Origin: Phocaeicola_A sp963624095
GTDB taxonomy: Bacteria > Bacteroidota > Bacteroidia > Bacteroidales > Bacteroidaceae
Length of the DNA: 44,071 nucleotides
Direction: 5' to 3'
Assembly: GCA_963624095.1 (NCBI GenBank)
Contig: CAVFNZ010000005.1
Span: 1 to 44,071, forward strand
Of this stretch, positions 30,731-40,900 are shown one piece after another. A program made the translations under genes and the position numbers. Positions within the stretch are counted from its first letter, which is position 1. Each line of letters begins with the position of its first letter. The notes below the pieces were generated by a model that was not told the DNA's origin, ran no database searches, and was given only the letters and a program-made list of their open reading frames with translations.

Positions 30731-33700
30731 ATGAAAAACAAAGTTTGGAGCACGTTCCTGATAGGAATAGCCCTGCTGATGATTTCGGCAAGTGGCTTTG
30801 CTCAAAAAGTTACCGTACAGGGTAACGTAACTGACACCAACGGAGAGCCGATTATCGGTGCTTCCGTCGTGGTAAAAGGTACTCAAAACGGAGCCGTCAC
30901 CGACCTTGACGGTAATTTCCAACTGACAAAGGTGGAGGGGAAGAAGTTGGTCATCTCCTACATCGGTATGCGCACGAAAGAGGTCAACGTCACGGCGAAC
31001 CGTCCGATGAACATTGTCCTTGAGGAGGATACCCAGATGATGGAAGAGGTGGTGGCCATCGGTTATGCCAGCGCCAAACGAAAGGATTTGACCGGAGCCG
31101 TCTCTTCGGTAGGCGAAAAGACCCTGCGGCACATCACATCCACCAATGCCGCTTCGGCGTTGACCGGACGTCTGGCCGGCGTGAACGTAGTCACCACGCA
31201 GGGTTCGCCCGACGCGGATGTCAGCATCCTCGTGCGCGGTGGTGGTTCCATCACGCAGAGCAACGAGCCGCTGTTCATTGTCGACGGATTCCAGGTGAGC
31301 TCCATCAGCGACATCCCTCCTACGGACATCGAGAGTATCGACGTGTTGAAGGACGCCTCCTCCACCGCCATCTACGGTGCAAAAGGTGCCAATGGCGTTA
31401 TCTTGGTCACTACCAAGAGCGGCCATGAGGGAAAGACGGAGATTAAGTTCAACGCCTCTGTCGGCTTCAACAACTTCTACAACGAGACCGAGGTGCTCTC
31501 TCCGTATGAATATGTCTACTTCCAACGCGAACTGGACCCGAGCGACAATGCGGGTTTCTTCAGCCGCTACGGCAAGTGGGAAGACATCGACATCTACAAG
31601 TCAAAGGCAGGAACGGACTGGCAGAAAAAGCTGTTCGACAAGACCGGCGTAAAGCAGAGCTACAACCTCAGCATCAGCGGTGGCAGCAAGGACATGGTCT
31701 ACAGCATCAGCTACACGCGCGATGACGAGGCGTATATCCTCCGCACGTCCAACTTCCGTCGTGACAACCTGAACGTTAAAATCACCAAGAACCTGACCAA
31801 GAGCCTAAAGTTGGACTTCAACCCCAAAATGACCTACACGGTCATCGACGGACCGAGCGTCTCCAGCGGAAACAAGCTACGCGACTGTGTGATGTATCCA
31901 CCCGTGAAGACCCTGACAGACCTGTCGAGTGAGGACATATCCGGCGACACGGACATCATCGGCGAGAACATCAGCGACCTGCACGACCCGTTCTACAACA
32001 CGGCCAACGAATACAAGAAACAGATGAAGTTCTCCAACTCGTATAACGTCGGATTGACCTGGGACATTATCAAGGGACTGACCTTGCGCGGCGAAGGCAC
32101 CTACGCTTTCCAACGTGACCGTACGGACAACATCTGGCTGACGAAGACCGGTGAAGCGAACGGCTTGGGCGGCCATCCGGTAGCCAAACGCACCTATGCG
32201 GAAGGCAAACGCTGGACCGCCAGAGCGTTCCTTACATACAAGAAGACCATCAACGACCACCGCTTCGACGTGATGGCCGGCGTGGAGGCCAACAACAACG
32301 AGACGGAGAGTATGCTCATCAACTCGGACTACTATCCGGACGAGTACACCGTCAACGACATCCTCGCCCTGTGGAACAACGGTACGGCTGAGCCTACCTA
32401 TACCACCATCAACGAACCGAGCCGCACGGCTTCTTTCTACGGGCGTTTGAACTATGTGTACAAGGGACGCTACTTCGCCACGTTCACGTTCCGTTCCGAT
32501 GGCACCAACGTGTTCGCTCCGGGCAAGCAGTGGGGTAACTTCCCCGCAGGGGCTTTGGCTTGGCGCTTCAGCGACGAGGAATTCATGAAGGAGATAAAGG
32601 ACTGGTTCTCCAACGGAAAGCTGCGTGTCAGCTACGGTAAGACGGGTAACGCCCGCGTCGGTTCCTATTGGAGACAGACCTACGCCCCCATCACCGCCGT
32701 GAAGAACCTCTACTTCTGGAACGAGACGGCCCAAAGTTCCATGAAACCGTCGACCGTCCTGCGTAACGAGAACCTTACCTGGGAGACCAAGACGGCATTC
32801 AACGTCGGACTCGACTTGGGCTTCTTCAACAACAAGGTGAACCTGAACTTGGATTACTATAACGACGTGACAAAGAACCTTATCATGTCCGTCGACCTGC
32901 CCTACACATCGGGTTACAACACACAGTACCAGAACCTGGGACAGACAACCACCCGCGGATTCGAGGCTACCTTGAACGCCAACCTCATCAGCCAGAAAGA
33001 CTTCTATCTGGACTTCAACTTCAACATCGGCTTCAACAAGTGCGTTGTGGACAAGCTCTACGGAACGGACAGCAACGTGATGATTGTCAAAGGCGGCAAC
33101 AACTTCCCCGAAATCGGGTCGGACAACTACCGCGTGTTCGTGGGACAGGAAGTGGGACTGATGTACGGCTATGTATGCGACGGAATGTACGGCTTCGATG
33201 AGTTTACCTACGACAACGTAACCCAACGTTGGGTCGCAAACGAAGGCACGGTGGACTGTACGGGCGTTCTTTCCCGTTCGGGTGCCTGGTACGGTCCGGG
33301 ACACATCAAGCTGAAAGACCTCAACGGTGACGGCAAGATTGACGCGGACAACGATCGTCGTGTCATCGGACACGCCCGTCCAAAGCATACAGGTGGTTTC
33401 GGCATCCAGGCCGGATACAAAGGCTTCGACCTCACCGCCCTTTTCAGCTGGTCCTACGGCAACGATGTCCTCAACGCCAGCAAGGTGGACTACACCTCCT
33501 ATGCGCTGAGCCGCAGATACCAGAACATGAGTACCGAGATGAAACTGGCCAACCGCTTCACACTGATTGACCCCGAAACCGGCTACAACATCTACAACGG
33601 AGCCCACGCCAATCCGGAGCGTCTGCAGGAGCTGAACCAAGGCAAGACCATGTGGCATCCGATGAACAACTCCACGGTCAACACCGACTGGATGATTGAG

Positions 33701-33946
33701 GACGGTTCTTATCTCCGTTTGGGAACACTCTCCATCGGTTACACCATTCCGCAGTCCATCACCCGCAAGGTGGGCATCAAGAACGCCCGCTTCTACGTGA
33801 CCGGAAACAACGTGTTCTGCCTGACGGGTTACAGCGGACAAGACCCTGAAGTAAACACCAGTTCAAACATCATGGTCCAGGGATACGACCGTTCGGCCTA
33901 TCCGAAGTCACGCGCCTGGATCATCGGTACTAACATCACATTCTAA
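30731..33946 (+). CDS. SusC-family TonB-dependent transporter (pectin-type locus)
   Basis: A 1071-residue outer-membrane barrel. Signal peptide ends GFAQ; a carboxypeptidase-regulatory-like domain follows (VQGNVTDTNGEPIIGASVVVKG), then the plug with VDGFQVSSISDIPPTDIESI and LKDASSTAIYGAKGANGVILV, and the barrel. Unlike the SusC at 17201 it has no STN domain, fitting control by the hybrid two-component system and not by FecR. It would import pectin oligosaccharides with the SusD partner 17 bp downstream; the substrate is inferred from the neighbouring GH28 gene. Confidence 0.94.
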   Translation: MKNKVWSTFLIGIALLMISASGFAQKVTVQGNVTDTNGEPIIGASVVVKGTQNGAVTDLDGNFQLTKVEGKKLVISYIGMRTKEVNVTANRPMNIVLEEDTQMMEEVVAIGYASAKRKDLTGAVSSVGEKTLRHITSTNAASALTGRLAGVNVVTTQGSPDADVSILVRGGGSITQSNEPLFIVDGFQVSSISDIPPTDIESIDVLKDASSTAIYGAKGANGVILVTTKSGHEGKTEIKFNASVGFNNFYNETEVLSPYEYVYFQRELDPSDNAGFFSRYGKWEDIDIYKSKAGTDWQKKLFDKTGVKQSYNLSISGGSKDMVYSISYTRDDEAYILRTSNFRRDNLNVKITKNLTKSLKLDFNPKMTYTVIDGPSVSSGNKLRDCVMYPPVKTLTDLSSEDISGDTDIIGENISDLHDPFYNTANEYKKQMKFSNSYNVGLTWDIIKGLTLRGEGTYAFQRDRTDNIWLTKTGEANGLGGHPVAKRTYAEGKRWTARAFLTYKKTINDHRFDVMAGVEANNNETESMLINSDYYPDEYTVNDILALWNNGTAEPTYTTINEPSRTASFYGRLNYVYKGRYFATFTFRSDGTNVFAPGKQWGNFPAGALAWRFSDEEFMKEIKDWFSNGKLRVSYGKTGNARVGSYWRQTYAPITAVKNLYFWNETAQSSMKPSTVLRNENLTWETKTAFNVGLDLGFFNNKVNLNLDYYNDVTKNLIMSVDLPYTSGYNTQYQNLGQTTTRGFEATLNANLISQKDFYLDFNFNIGFNKCVVDKLYGTDSNVMIVKGGNNFPEIGSDNYRVFVGQEVGLMYGYVCDGMYGFDEFTYDNVTQRWVANEGTVDCTGVLSRSGAWYGPGHIKLKDLNGDGKIDADNDRRVIGHARPKHTGGFGIQAGYKGFDLTALFSWSYGNDVLNASKVDYTSYALSRRYQNMSTEMKLANRFTLIDPETGYNIYNGAHANPERLQELNQGKTMWHPMNNSTVNTDWMIEDGSYLRLGTLSIGYTIPQSITRKVGIKNARFYVTGNNVFCLTGYSGQDPEVNTSSNIMVQGYDRSAYPKSRAWIIGTNITF

Positions 33947-33963
33947 TATTGGAGGAAACACGA

Positions 33964-36030
33964 ATGAAAAAGATAATTACAAGTATATTGGCAGGGGCGT
34001 TGGTTCTGACCGGCTGCAGCGACTTTCTGGAGACAGCCTCCCCCTCGCAGCAGAGTAGCCAAAACGTGTACGCCAACGAGGGTATGACCAAATCGGCTAT
34101 CATGGGCGTGTACGCCCAAATGATGGGTACGTACATTTACGGACAAAAGATATCGGGAAACTGGCAAGGCGTGTCCGACATCGAACAGGCTTCGGGCTTC
34201 GTGGATACCGCACTGGACCAGGAGAAGACCAGCGACACGGGTGCGGCCAACTATTGGTGCGACTGGTATAACTCTACCATTCAATGGCGATACATCTTCA
34301 ACATGGCCGAGTTGGCAAGTACGGCTGTTGAGGGCATCCAGAACTCACCCATCCTGAAATCGAGCAAGGCCATGCGCCAGTATCTTGGCGAAGCCATGAC
34401 CATGCGTGCGCTCGCCTACTTCGAGCTGGTAAGCCGCTACGGCGACATCCCGTTCAAGACCGGCACATCCAACTCCGACCTCTCCAACGTCTACATGGGC
34501 AAGATTGACCGCGACTCCATCTACTCCTGCCTGGTACACGAGTTGCAGGAAGCCATTGAATACTTGCCATGGGCGGGCGAAGGCGAATACAACGTGGAGC
34601 GCATCACCAAGGGCTACGCCAAAGGTTTGCTGGCCCGCGTCGCCCTTTTCGCCGGAGGCTGGTCGGTACGCGACAGCAACCAGTTCTCCGACGAGAACGT
34701 GGAGCACTATCCCAACACGGAAGGCAACCCGGGCATGGCAGAGATGAACGGCTACTATGTGGGACGGCCCAAAAACTGGAAAGAGTATTACGAGATAGCC
34801 GAACAGCAGTGCGCGGAGATGATCGGTTCCACCGATTGTCCGCACAGCCTGGACCCCGACTACGGCCACATCTGGAAGACGGTCTGCGGACTGGAGTTCA
34901 ACGAATACGGAGAGAACTTGTTTGAGGTGGCTATGGGTATGGGCTATACCGGCAATATCGGTGCCATCTTCGGCCGCGGACAGGACGGCAACATCGGCTA
35001 TGGCGTGCGCGGTTTCGGTAACAGCTACGCTTGTACCAACGCCTACTACTTCTACTCTTTCGACCCCGAGGACACACGCCGCGACTACGGATGTTACTGG
35101 GCTACCTACAAGAAGTCGAAGGACAAAGCGAACAAGGACTTCATCGGAGAGAGCCTCGACAAGAACGCATTGCAGCTCTATCTGGGCAAGTGGAGCTTCT
35201 GGTGGACCTCGGACAGCTACCGTTCCTACGTGACAGCCATGACCGACGGTTGGCCGCAAACCGGCATCAACTGGATTCTGATGCGTTACTCGGACGTGTT
35301 GCTGATGTATGCCGAAGCCCGCTATCAATTGGGCAAGGGTACGGATTCCGTAAACCCGACCGCCGGAATCTCCGCCCGTCAAGCCCTGGAGGCCGTGCGC
35401 GCACGAGCCTTCGGCACCGGTTCGGAGAAGGTGACGCAGTATGACTCCGACTTCTTCATGGCTATCGTCAACGAACGCGCATGGGAGTTCGGTGGAGAGA
35501 GTGTCCGCAAACTCGACCTGATCCGTTGGGGATTGCTCGACACCAAACTGGAGGAGATGAAGAAAGGTCTGTGCGACATGATGGACGGAAACAAGACCGT
35601 CACCTGCATGGACAAGACCTACACCCCGGCACAGTTGCCAAGCAAGCTCTACTACAAGCGGGACGGAAGTTTCATCGACTGGAGCAGCGTGAACTTCTAC
35701 CGCGACCTGGACGCCAATCCCAACAAGGATGTGTACTACGAACAGACTTTGTTCGGAAGCTACCGCAACCAAACGGTAAACGACACCAACCACCGTTGCG
35801 TGACCGACCCGTCAAAGGTGCTCCGCTGCGCCAGCGGCCTGCGTGCAAGCTACGACTACAGCGACTACCTCAGCACACTGACTTACGGTGACTTGATAGC
35901 CCAGCGCAACGCTACCTTCAAGATGGGCAACGGTGTCTGCAACTACCGCCACCTCTACTCCATCTACTACGAGGACATCTATCGTTCACAAGGATACCTG
36001 AAGAATTCTTACGGATTTGATAACAACTAA
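33964..36030 (+). CDS. SusD-family substrate-binding lipoprotein (pectin-type locus)
   Basis: A 688-residue lipoprotein with lipobox LTGC (MKKIITSILAGALVLTGCSDF). The SusD start region is FLETASPSQQSSQNVYANEGMTKSAIMG; later YLGEAMTMRALAYFELVSRYGDIPF and GINWILMRYSDVLLMYAEARYQLG are conserved. An ATG 15 bp upstream is in frame but would spoil the signal peptide. It is long for SusD (500 to 600 is more usual), with an extended C-terminal region rich in Tyr and Asp. It partners with the SusC just before it. Confidence 0.93.
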   Translation: MKKIITSILAGALVLTGCSDFLETASPSQQSSQNVYANEGMTKSAIMGVYAQMMGTYIYGQKISGNWQGVSDIEQASGFVDTALDQEKTSDTGAANYWCDWYNSTIQWRYIFNMAELASTAVEGIQNSPILKSSKAMRQYLGEAMTMRALAYFELVSRYGDIPFKTGTSNSDLSNVYMGKIDRDSIYSCLVHELQEAIEYLPWAGEGEYNVERITKGYAKGLLARVALFAGGWSVRDSNQFSDENVEHYPNTEGNPGMAEMNGYYVGRPKNWKEYYEIAEQQCAEMIGSTDCPHSLDPDYGHIWKTVCGLEFNEYGENLFEVAMGMGYTGNIGAIFGRGQDGNIGYGVRGFGNSYACTNAYYFYSFDPEDTRRDYGCYWATYKKSKDKANKDFIGESLDKNALQLYLGKWSFWWTSDSYRSYVTAMTDGWPQTGINWILMRYSDVLLMYAEARYQLGKGTDSVNPTAGISARQALEAVRARAFGTGSEKVTQYDSDFFMAIVNERAWEFGGESVRKLDLIRWGLLDTKLEEMKKGLCDMMDGNKTVTCMDKTYTPAQLPSKLYYKRDGSFIDWSSVNFYRDLDANPNKDVYYEQTLFGSYRNQTVNDTNHRCVTDPSKVLRCASGLRASYDYSDYLSTLTYGDLIAQRNATFKMGNGVCNYRHLYSIYYEDIYRSQGYLKNSYGFDNN

Positions 36031-36038
36031 TAGAAACA

Positions 36039-37760
36039 ATGAACATGAATAAAATATATACCCTTGCATTGGGGCTGCTTACACTGGTTTACACAGGATG
36101 TAAGGAAGACACCAACGAATGGCCGGTAGACCCGCAGTACGACCGTCCGTTCCGCTCCACTACCTTCGAGGTAGGAGAAGCCCGACCCACTTCACTGAAA
36201 ATCACCTACACGGGTGTAGCGAACACATCGGCCTACGTGTTCGAGTTTGCCGAGGTACAGGTTGAGAACTCCGACAACTACGGAGGCGGCCAGATAAAGA
36301 ACTACACCGGTGACACGACGCACTTCTTCGATGAAATCTGCAAGACGGTGAGCATCCTGGCCGACACGCTGACCACGGAGAGCACCGCCACAGCGGAGGC
36401 CGCCAAGGAATACGGCACCTGGTTCGATGATTTGAAAGGTCTCACCATATACGCCGTCCGCATGAAAGCGGTGACGAAGGACGGGAAAGAGTCGAAGTAC
36501 AACGAGTTGCTGATGAAGACTCCGCCCGAACAGATTTTCACGAGCATCGTAGGCGGACTGGAGAAGGCGACTATCTTCTGGGAATCCGACAAGGAAGTTA
36601 CACACCTGCGCTATGGAGAGATTACCACCACCAAAGACGGGGAAGGCAACGTCACCGCACGCGACACGACTTGGATGCCACAAGCTGACCTGACCGCGAC
36701 AATGAAGTCGGAAGGCAAGTTGGTTGTTGAAGGATTGACAACAGGTTCGTCGTACGTCACCGAAATCTACAACAGCGACAACAAGCGCGGCACGCTGACA
36801 TTCTCCACGCTGGGCGTCAAGCCGTCCGCTACGCTCGGTATGCTCAAAGTGACGGGCGACATGGACGTGAACGCCGAGATGGAGAACCTGGTCGCTGCCG
36901 GACAGACGGATTTGATGATCGTATTCACGGGCGGTGAACTGTTCGACTTCAACGGAGCCATCAGCGTTCCGGCAGGAGCGACATCGGCCTATTTCATTGG
37001 CGACATCGAGGCAGGTGGCGTATTGCCCGAGGTACGCGCCAAGAGCTTGAGTCTGGGCTCAACGCTCACCACGCTCGCCTTCCAGTACATCGACCTGAAC
37101 GGAAACAAGGACGCCGGCTTCTTCATGAACCTCGGCAACATCAATCCGTTTGAATACTTCACCGCCGAAGGCTGTACCTTCCGCAACATGAACAACTGTC
37201 TGTTGCGTCTGAGCGGCGACATGCAGGGAGCCGTCATCAAGAGCGTAAGCCTTAACAACTGCGACCTGACAGAGTTGAGTACAAGCGGTTGGGGTGTCTT
37301 CAACTTCAACTTCTCCAACGGTACGGTGCAGAAACTCTCCATCACCAACTGTACCATCAGAGACATCAGTGACCAGTTGATGGATATCCGCGTGAAGATT
37401 GACTTGATAACCTTCGACCGCAACATTCTTTGCCAGTTCAAGAACGCCCTGCCGAAGATATTCCTGTTGGGCAAGCAACCGGGCGACATTGCCGTGACGA
37501 ACAACATCTTCTGCGGAGACAACAAGGGAACGAAAATAAACAGTGGTTACGGAAACTACACCTACTTCGACTACCTGAGCAACTACAAGACCTCGGACTT
37601 GGTGGAGAACAGCCAGAAGTTTACCAACGCTACGGTTTTGGAAATGACGACAGAGCAACTCTTCGCAGACCCGAAGAACGGTGATTTCCACATCAAGGAG
37701 GGTGTGAAGTTCGCCGGTGACGGCACCGCCGGACCGTCCAAGTGGTGGACTCAGAAATAA
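36039..37760 (+). CDS. DUF4957/DUF5123-like surface glycan-binding lipoprotein
   Basis: A 573-residue lipoprotein; the lipobox is YTGC in LLTLVYTGCKEDTNEW. A fibronectin-type-III-like N-terminal region (about 40-260) is followed by a beta-helix-like region (about 290-560) with repeated turns such as VSLNNCDLTEL, LSITNCTIRDI and FDRNILCQF, ending FADPKNGDFHIKEG as in DUF5123 proteins. Proteins of this design are frequent in pectin utilisation loci. The beta-helix resembles pectin enzymes, but no GH28 or lyase catalytic motif is visible, so binding is more likely. It lies 8 bp after susD and is followed by a strong terminator. The start may be the second ATG at 36045. Confidence 0.8.
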   Translation: MNMNKIYTLALGLLTLVYTGCKEDTNEWPVDPQYDRPFRSTTFEVGEARPTSLKITYTGVANTSAYVFEFAEVQVENSDNYGGGQIKNYTGDTTHFFDEICKTVSILADTLTTESTATAEAAKEYGTWFDDLKGLTIYAVRMKAVTKDGKESKYNELLMKTPPEQIFTSIVGGLEKATIFWESDKEVTHLRYGEITTTKDGEGNVTARDTTWMPQADLTATMKSEGKLVVEGLTTGSSYVTEIYNSDNKRGTLTFSTLGVKPSATLGMLKVTGDMDVNAEMENLVAAGQTDLMIVFTGGELFDFNGAISVPAGATSAYFIGDIEAGGVLPEVRAKSLSLGSTLTTLAFQYIDLNGNKDAGFFMNLGNINPFEYFTAEGCTFRNMNNCLLRLSGDMQGAVIKSVSLNNCDLTELSTSGWGVFNFNFSNGTVQKLSITNCTIRDISDQLMDIRVKIDLITFDRNILCQFKNALPKIFLLGKQPGDIAVTNNIFCGDNKGTKINSGYGNYTYFDYLSNYKTSDLVENSQKFTNATVLEMTTEQLFADPKNGDFHIKEGVKFAGDGTAGPSKWWTQK

Positions 37761-37806
37761 AGCGACCACTCTCTCGTATTTTTTAAGTTAAACAATCGGT
37801 TTCACC

Positions 37807-37850
37807 ACCGGCCCGTAGTTCTCTACCAAGACCCTACGGGCCGGTTTTTT
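37807..37850 (+). terminator. Intrinsic terminator of the susCD operon
   Basis: ACCGGCCCGTAG (37807-37818) pairs perfectly with CTACGGGCCGGT (37834-37845), followed by TTTTT. It separates the susC-susD-lipoprotein operon from the regulator gene. Confidence 0.9.
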
Positions 37851-37915
37851 ATTCCTCCTCTCTTGACCGACCTGTTTCGATTTGTATTATCTTTACACCC
37901 GAAAGCTCAATAGAC

Positions 37916-40900
37916 ATGAAACACACACGACTGATATATTTGCTTCTCTCACTGCTTTATGTGACAGGCTCTTACGCACAGGGTGAGATAGAGGTTCGCC
38001 ACTACTCCACGGAAGACGGGCTGTCACAGAAACTGATACAGGATATCATCCAGGACAGTGACGGGTACATCTGGATGGCAAACCGCAACGGACTGGACAT
38101 GTTCGACGGGTACCGTTTCAAGAACTACAAGTCGTACCCGACAGACCAGGTGAAGCTGAAGCACAACCGCATCGTGCAACTGATTCCCGGCAACAATCAC
38201 TCCATCTGGTGTCAAACGCACGACGACCGCGTCTATCTGTTCGACACCCAACACAAGAAATTCATCGACATCGCCGCGTTTCACCCCCAGGTGAAGGAGT
38301 GTACCGAGGTGTCACGCATGATTGTCCTGCCCAACCACGCGCTTTGGGTCATAGGCAACAACGGCAACCTATGGCGATTCGATGAAGACCATTATCAGGA
38401 AGAGGGCGGATTCATTCACTTGGGACAAGCCTCGAACCCCTACCACGGGGAACGGGTGAACAATATCGTGCTCGATGCCGACGGAAACGAATGGGTCTTT
38501 ACCGACAAAGGATACTTTGTCCATGGTAATCAGTCGCTGCGCGGCAGCACGGAATATACCTATACGGCATTGGTGGAGGACAAACTTTTCATGCTTTCCT
38601 CCGACAACCAGCTGGCTTACTACAGTGCGCAAGAAGGGATAAAGCCGTTTCTTCTTCCCCACGCGGACACACCGTCCATCACATACATAGCGGCCGGCGG
38701 CGACCACGAACTGATAGTGACGGACGGCCATTCGGTGACGCTTTGCGATGTGGACACCCGCGGGCGGAGCACCCTCACGCCCAACAATGCGCAGTTCAAC
38801 ATCAATAACCTCTATCGGGCTTCGGACGGCATCGTGTGGATTCTCACCACCGGACAAGAGATTCTCCGTTGCGACTTCCAGCGTCAGCGCATCAGTCATT
38901 ACACCTACCCCGTCTATGAGAAAAAAAACAAATCGTTCATCCACGAGGACGAATACGGACAAATCTGGATGTTACCCAGTTACGGCGAACTGATGTGTTA
39001 CAACGGCAAGGCCGACCGCTTTGAACACGCCTACACCTACATCGACGGGAAGAAGGTCTGGTACGACTATTCGCACTACCGATTGGGCACCATGCGGTAT
39101 CTGTTCGACAGGCGCGGCAACTTCTGGCAATGCTGCGACAACGGGTTCAACAAAATAACCTTCATGAACGCCAACTACCACTTCGAGCCCACAAGGGACA
39201 ACAGCGAAGTGCGAGCCTTGTTCATCGACTCCAAGTCACGCATCTGGATAGCCGACAAGGGAGGCCGGGTGGAGATTTACGACAAGAATCACGATTACAT
39301 AGGCAACCTGAATGCCGCGGGACGCATAGTAAACGACCGTAGCGCAACCATCGGAGGCAACGTCTATTGCATCTACGAGGACCGCCGGCACCAAATATGG
39401 ATGGGCAGCCGGGGAACGGGACTCTATGTGGCATCTCCCGAAGGCGACCACTACCGCATGATACACCTGACACACCAAAACGACGATGCCGGGAGCCTGT
39501 CGGCCAATTCCGTCTTCGATGTGCGGGAAGACATCAACGGCGATGTTTGGATAGGAACTTACGGAGGCGGACTGAACCGGGTAACGGGAGAGTTCCCCGA
39601 CTTCCGGTTCATCACGCCCTTGAATGGACTGGACAACTACCCCAAAGAGTTGTACAGGAGCATACGCACGCTCCACTGTGCCGGCAATGGCGTGATGATG
39701 GTGGGCACCACGGACGGACTCATCACCTTTATGCCCAATGCCGCCCACCCCGAACAGACCAAGTTCTTTTTCAACAGATGCGAGGAGAACCGGATCAAGA
39801 GCCTTGCCAACAACGATGTACTCCACATCTTCGAAAGTCGCGACGGGGAACTGTTCGTCATCAGTTTCAGCGAAGGCTTCAGCAAGGTCGAGTCGAAGGA
39901 TTTGCTGACCGACCATATCGACTTCAGCCACTTCAACAAAGAGAACGGATTGCCGTCGGACATTGCCTATGCCATGACCGAGAACCGGGACGGGAGTATC
40001 TGGATTACCTTTGAGACCTGCATCTGCCGCTACGACCGCAAACACAACCGTTTCGAAACGTTCTATCAGTTCAACGGGAACACCAGCCAGTTTATCAGCG
40101 AAGGGACTCCGGTGATAGACCGCGACCAAAACCTGTTGGTGGGCACCGCACAAGGCCTCATCACCATCAGTCTGCCCTCGCTCCGCAAAAGCGATTTCCG
40201 TCCACCCATCGTATTCACCCAGGTGAACGTGGAGAGTGCGGACAACAATCCGCAACGTAGTCTGCCGGTGATTGACAACAAACTGTCACTCGGGCGTAAC
40301 GAACGAAACATGAATATCTCCTTCGCCGCCCTGGACTATACCAACTCGGGCAACCTGCAATACGCCTACCGATTGAAAGGCGTTAACGAGGATTGGATAT
40401 ACATTGGCAACAACCACTCCGCCAGCTTCGTAAACCTGCCGGCGGGCGACCTCACCTTAGAGGTGAAGTCGACCAACGGCGACGGAGTATGGACCGACAA
40501 CGTCGCCGCGCTTCACCTGCACATACGACCGACCTTTTGGGAGACAGGCTGGGCGTGGGTAATCTACATCCTTGCCGCGTTGTTGGCCATCCTCGTCGTA
40601 GCGGGCATCCTGGCCTACATATTCAACCTGCGGCGCAAGGTGGACTTCGAGCAACAGCTCACCAACCTCAAGCTAAGGTTCTTCACGGACATCTCCCATG
40701 AGTTGCGCACGCCGCTCACACTCATAACCGCCCCCGTGGAAGAGGTGCTCAACCACGAACGGCTCTCGCCGCAAGGACATGAGAATATGGTCATCGCCAA
40801 GCGCAATGTGGATCGTATGCTGCGACTTATCAACCAGCTGCTCGACTTCCGCAAGATACAGAACAACAAGATGAAACTCTACGTCGAACAGGCCGATGCA

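Noticed and set aside
31877..33841. A 654-residue open frame on the minus strand within susC
   Set aside because: It lies wholly antisense to a clear SusC gene, is rich in Val, His and Gly as expected of mirrored G+C-rich codons, and shows no domain.
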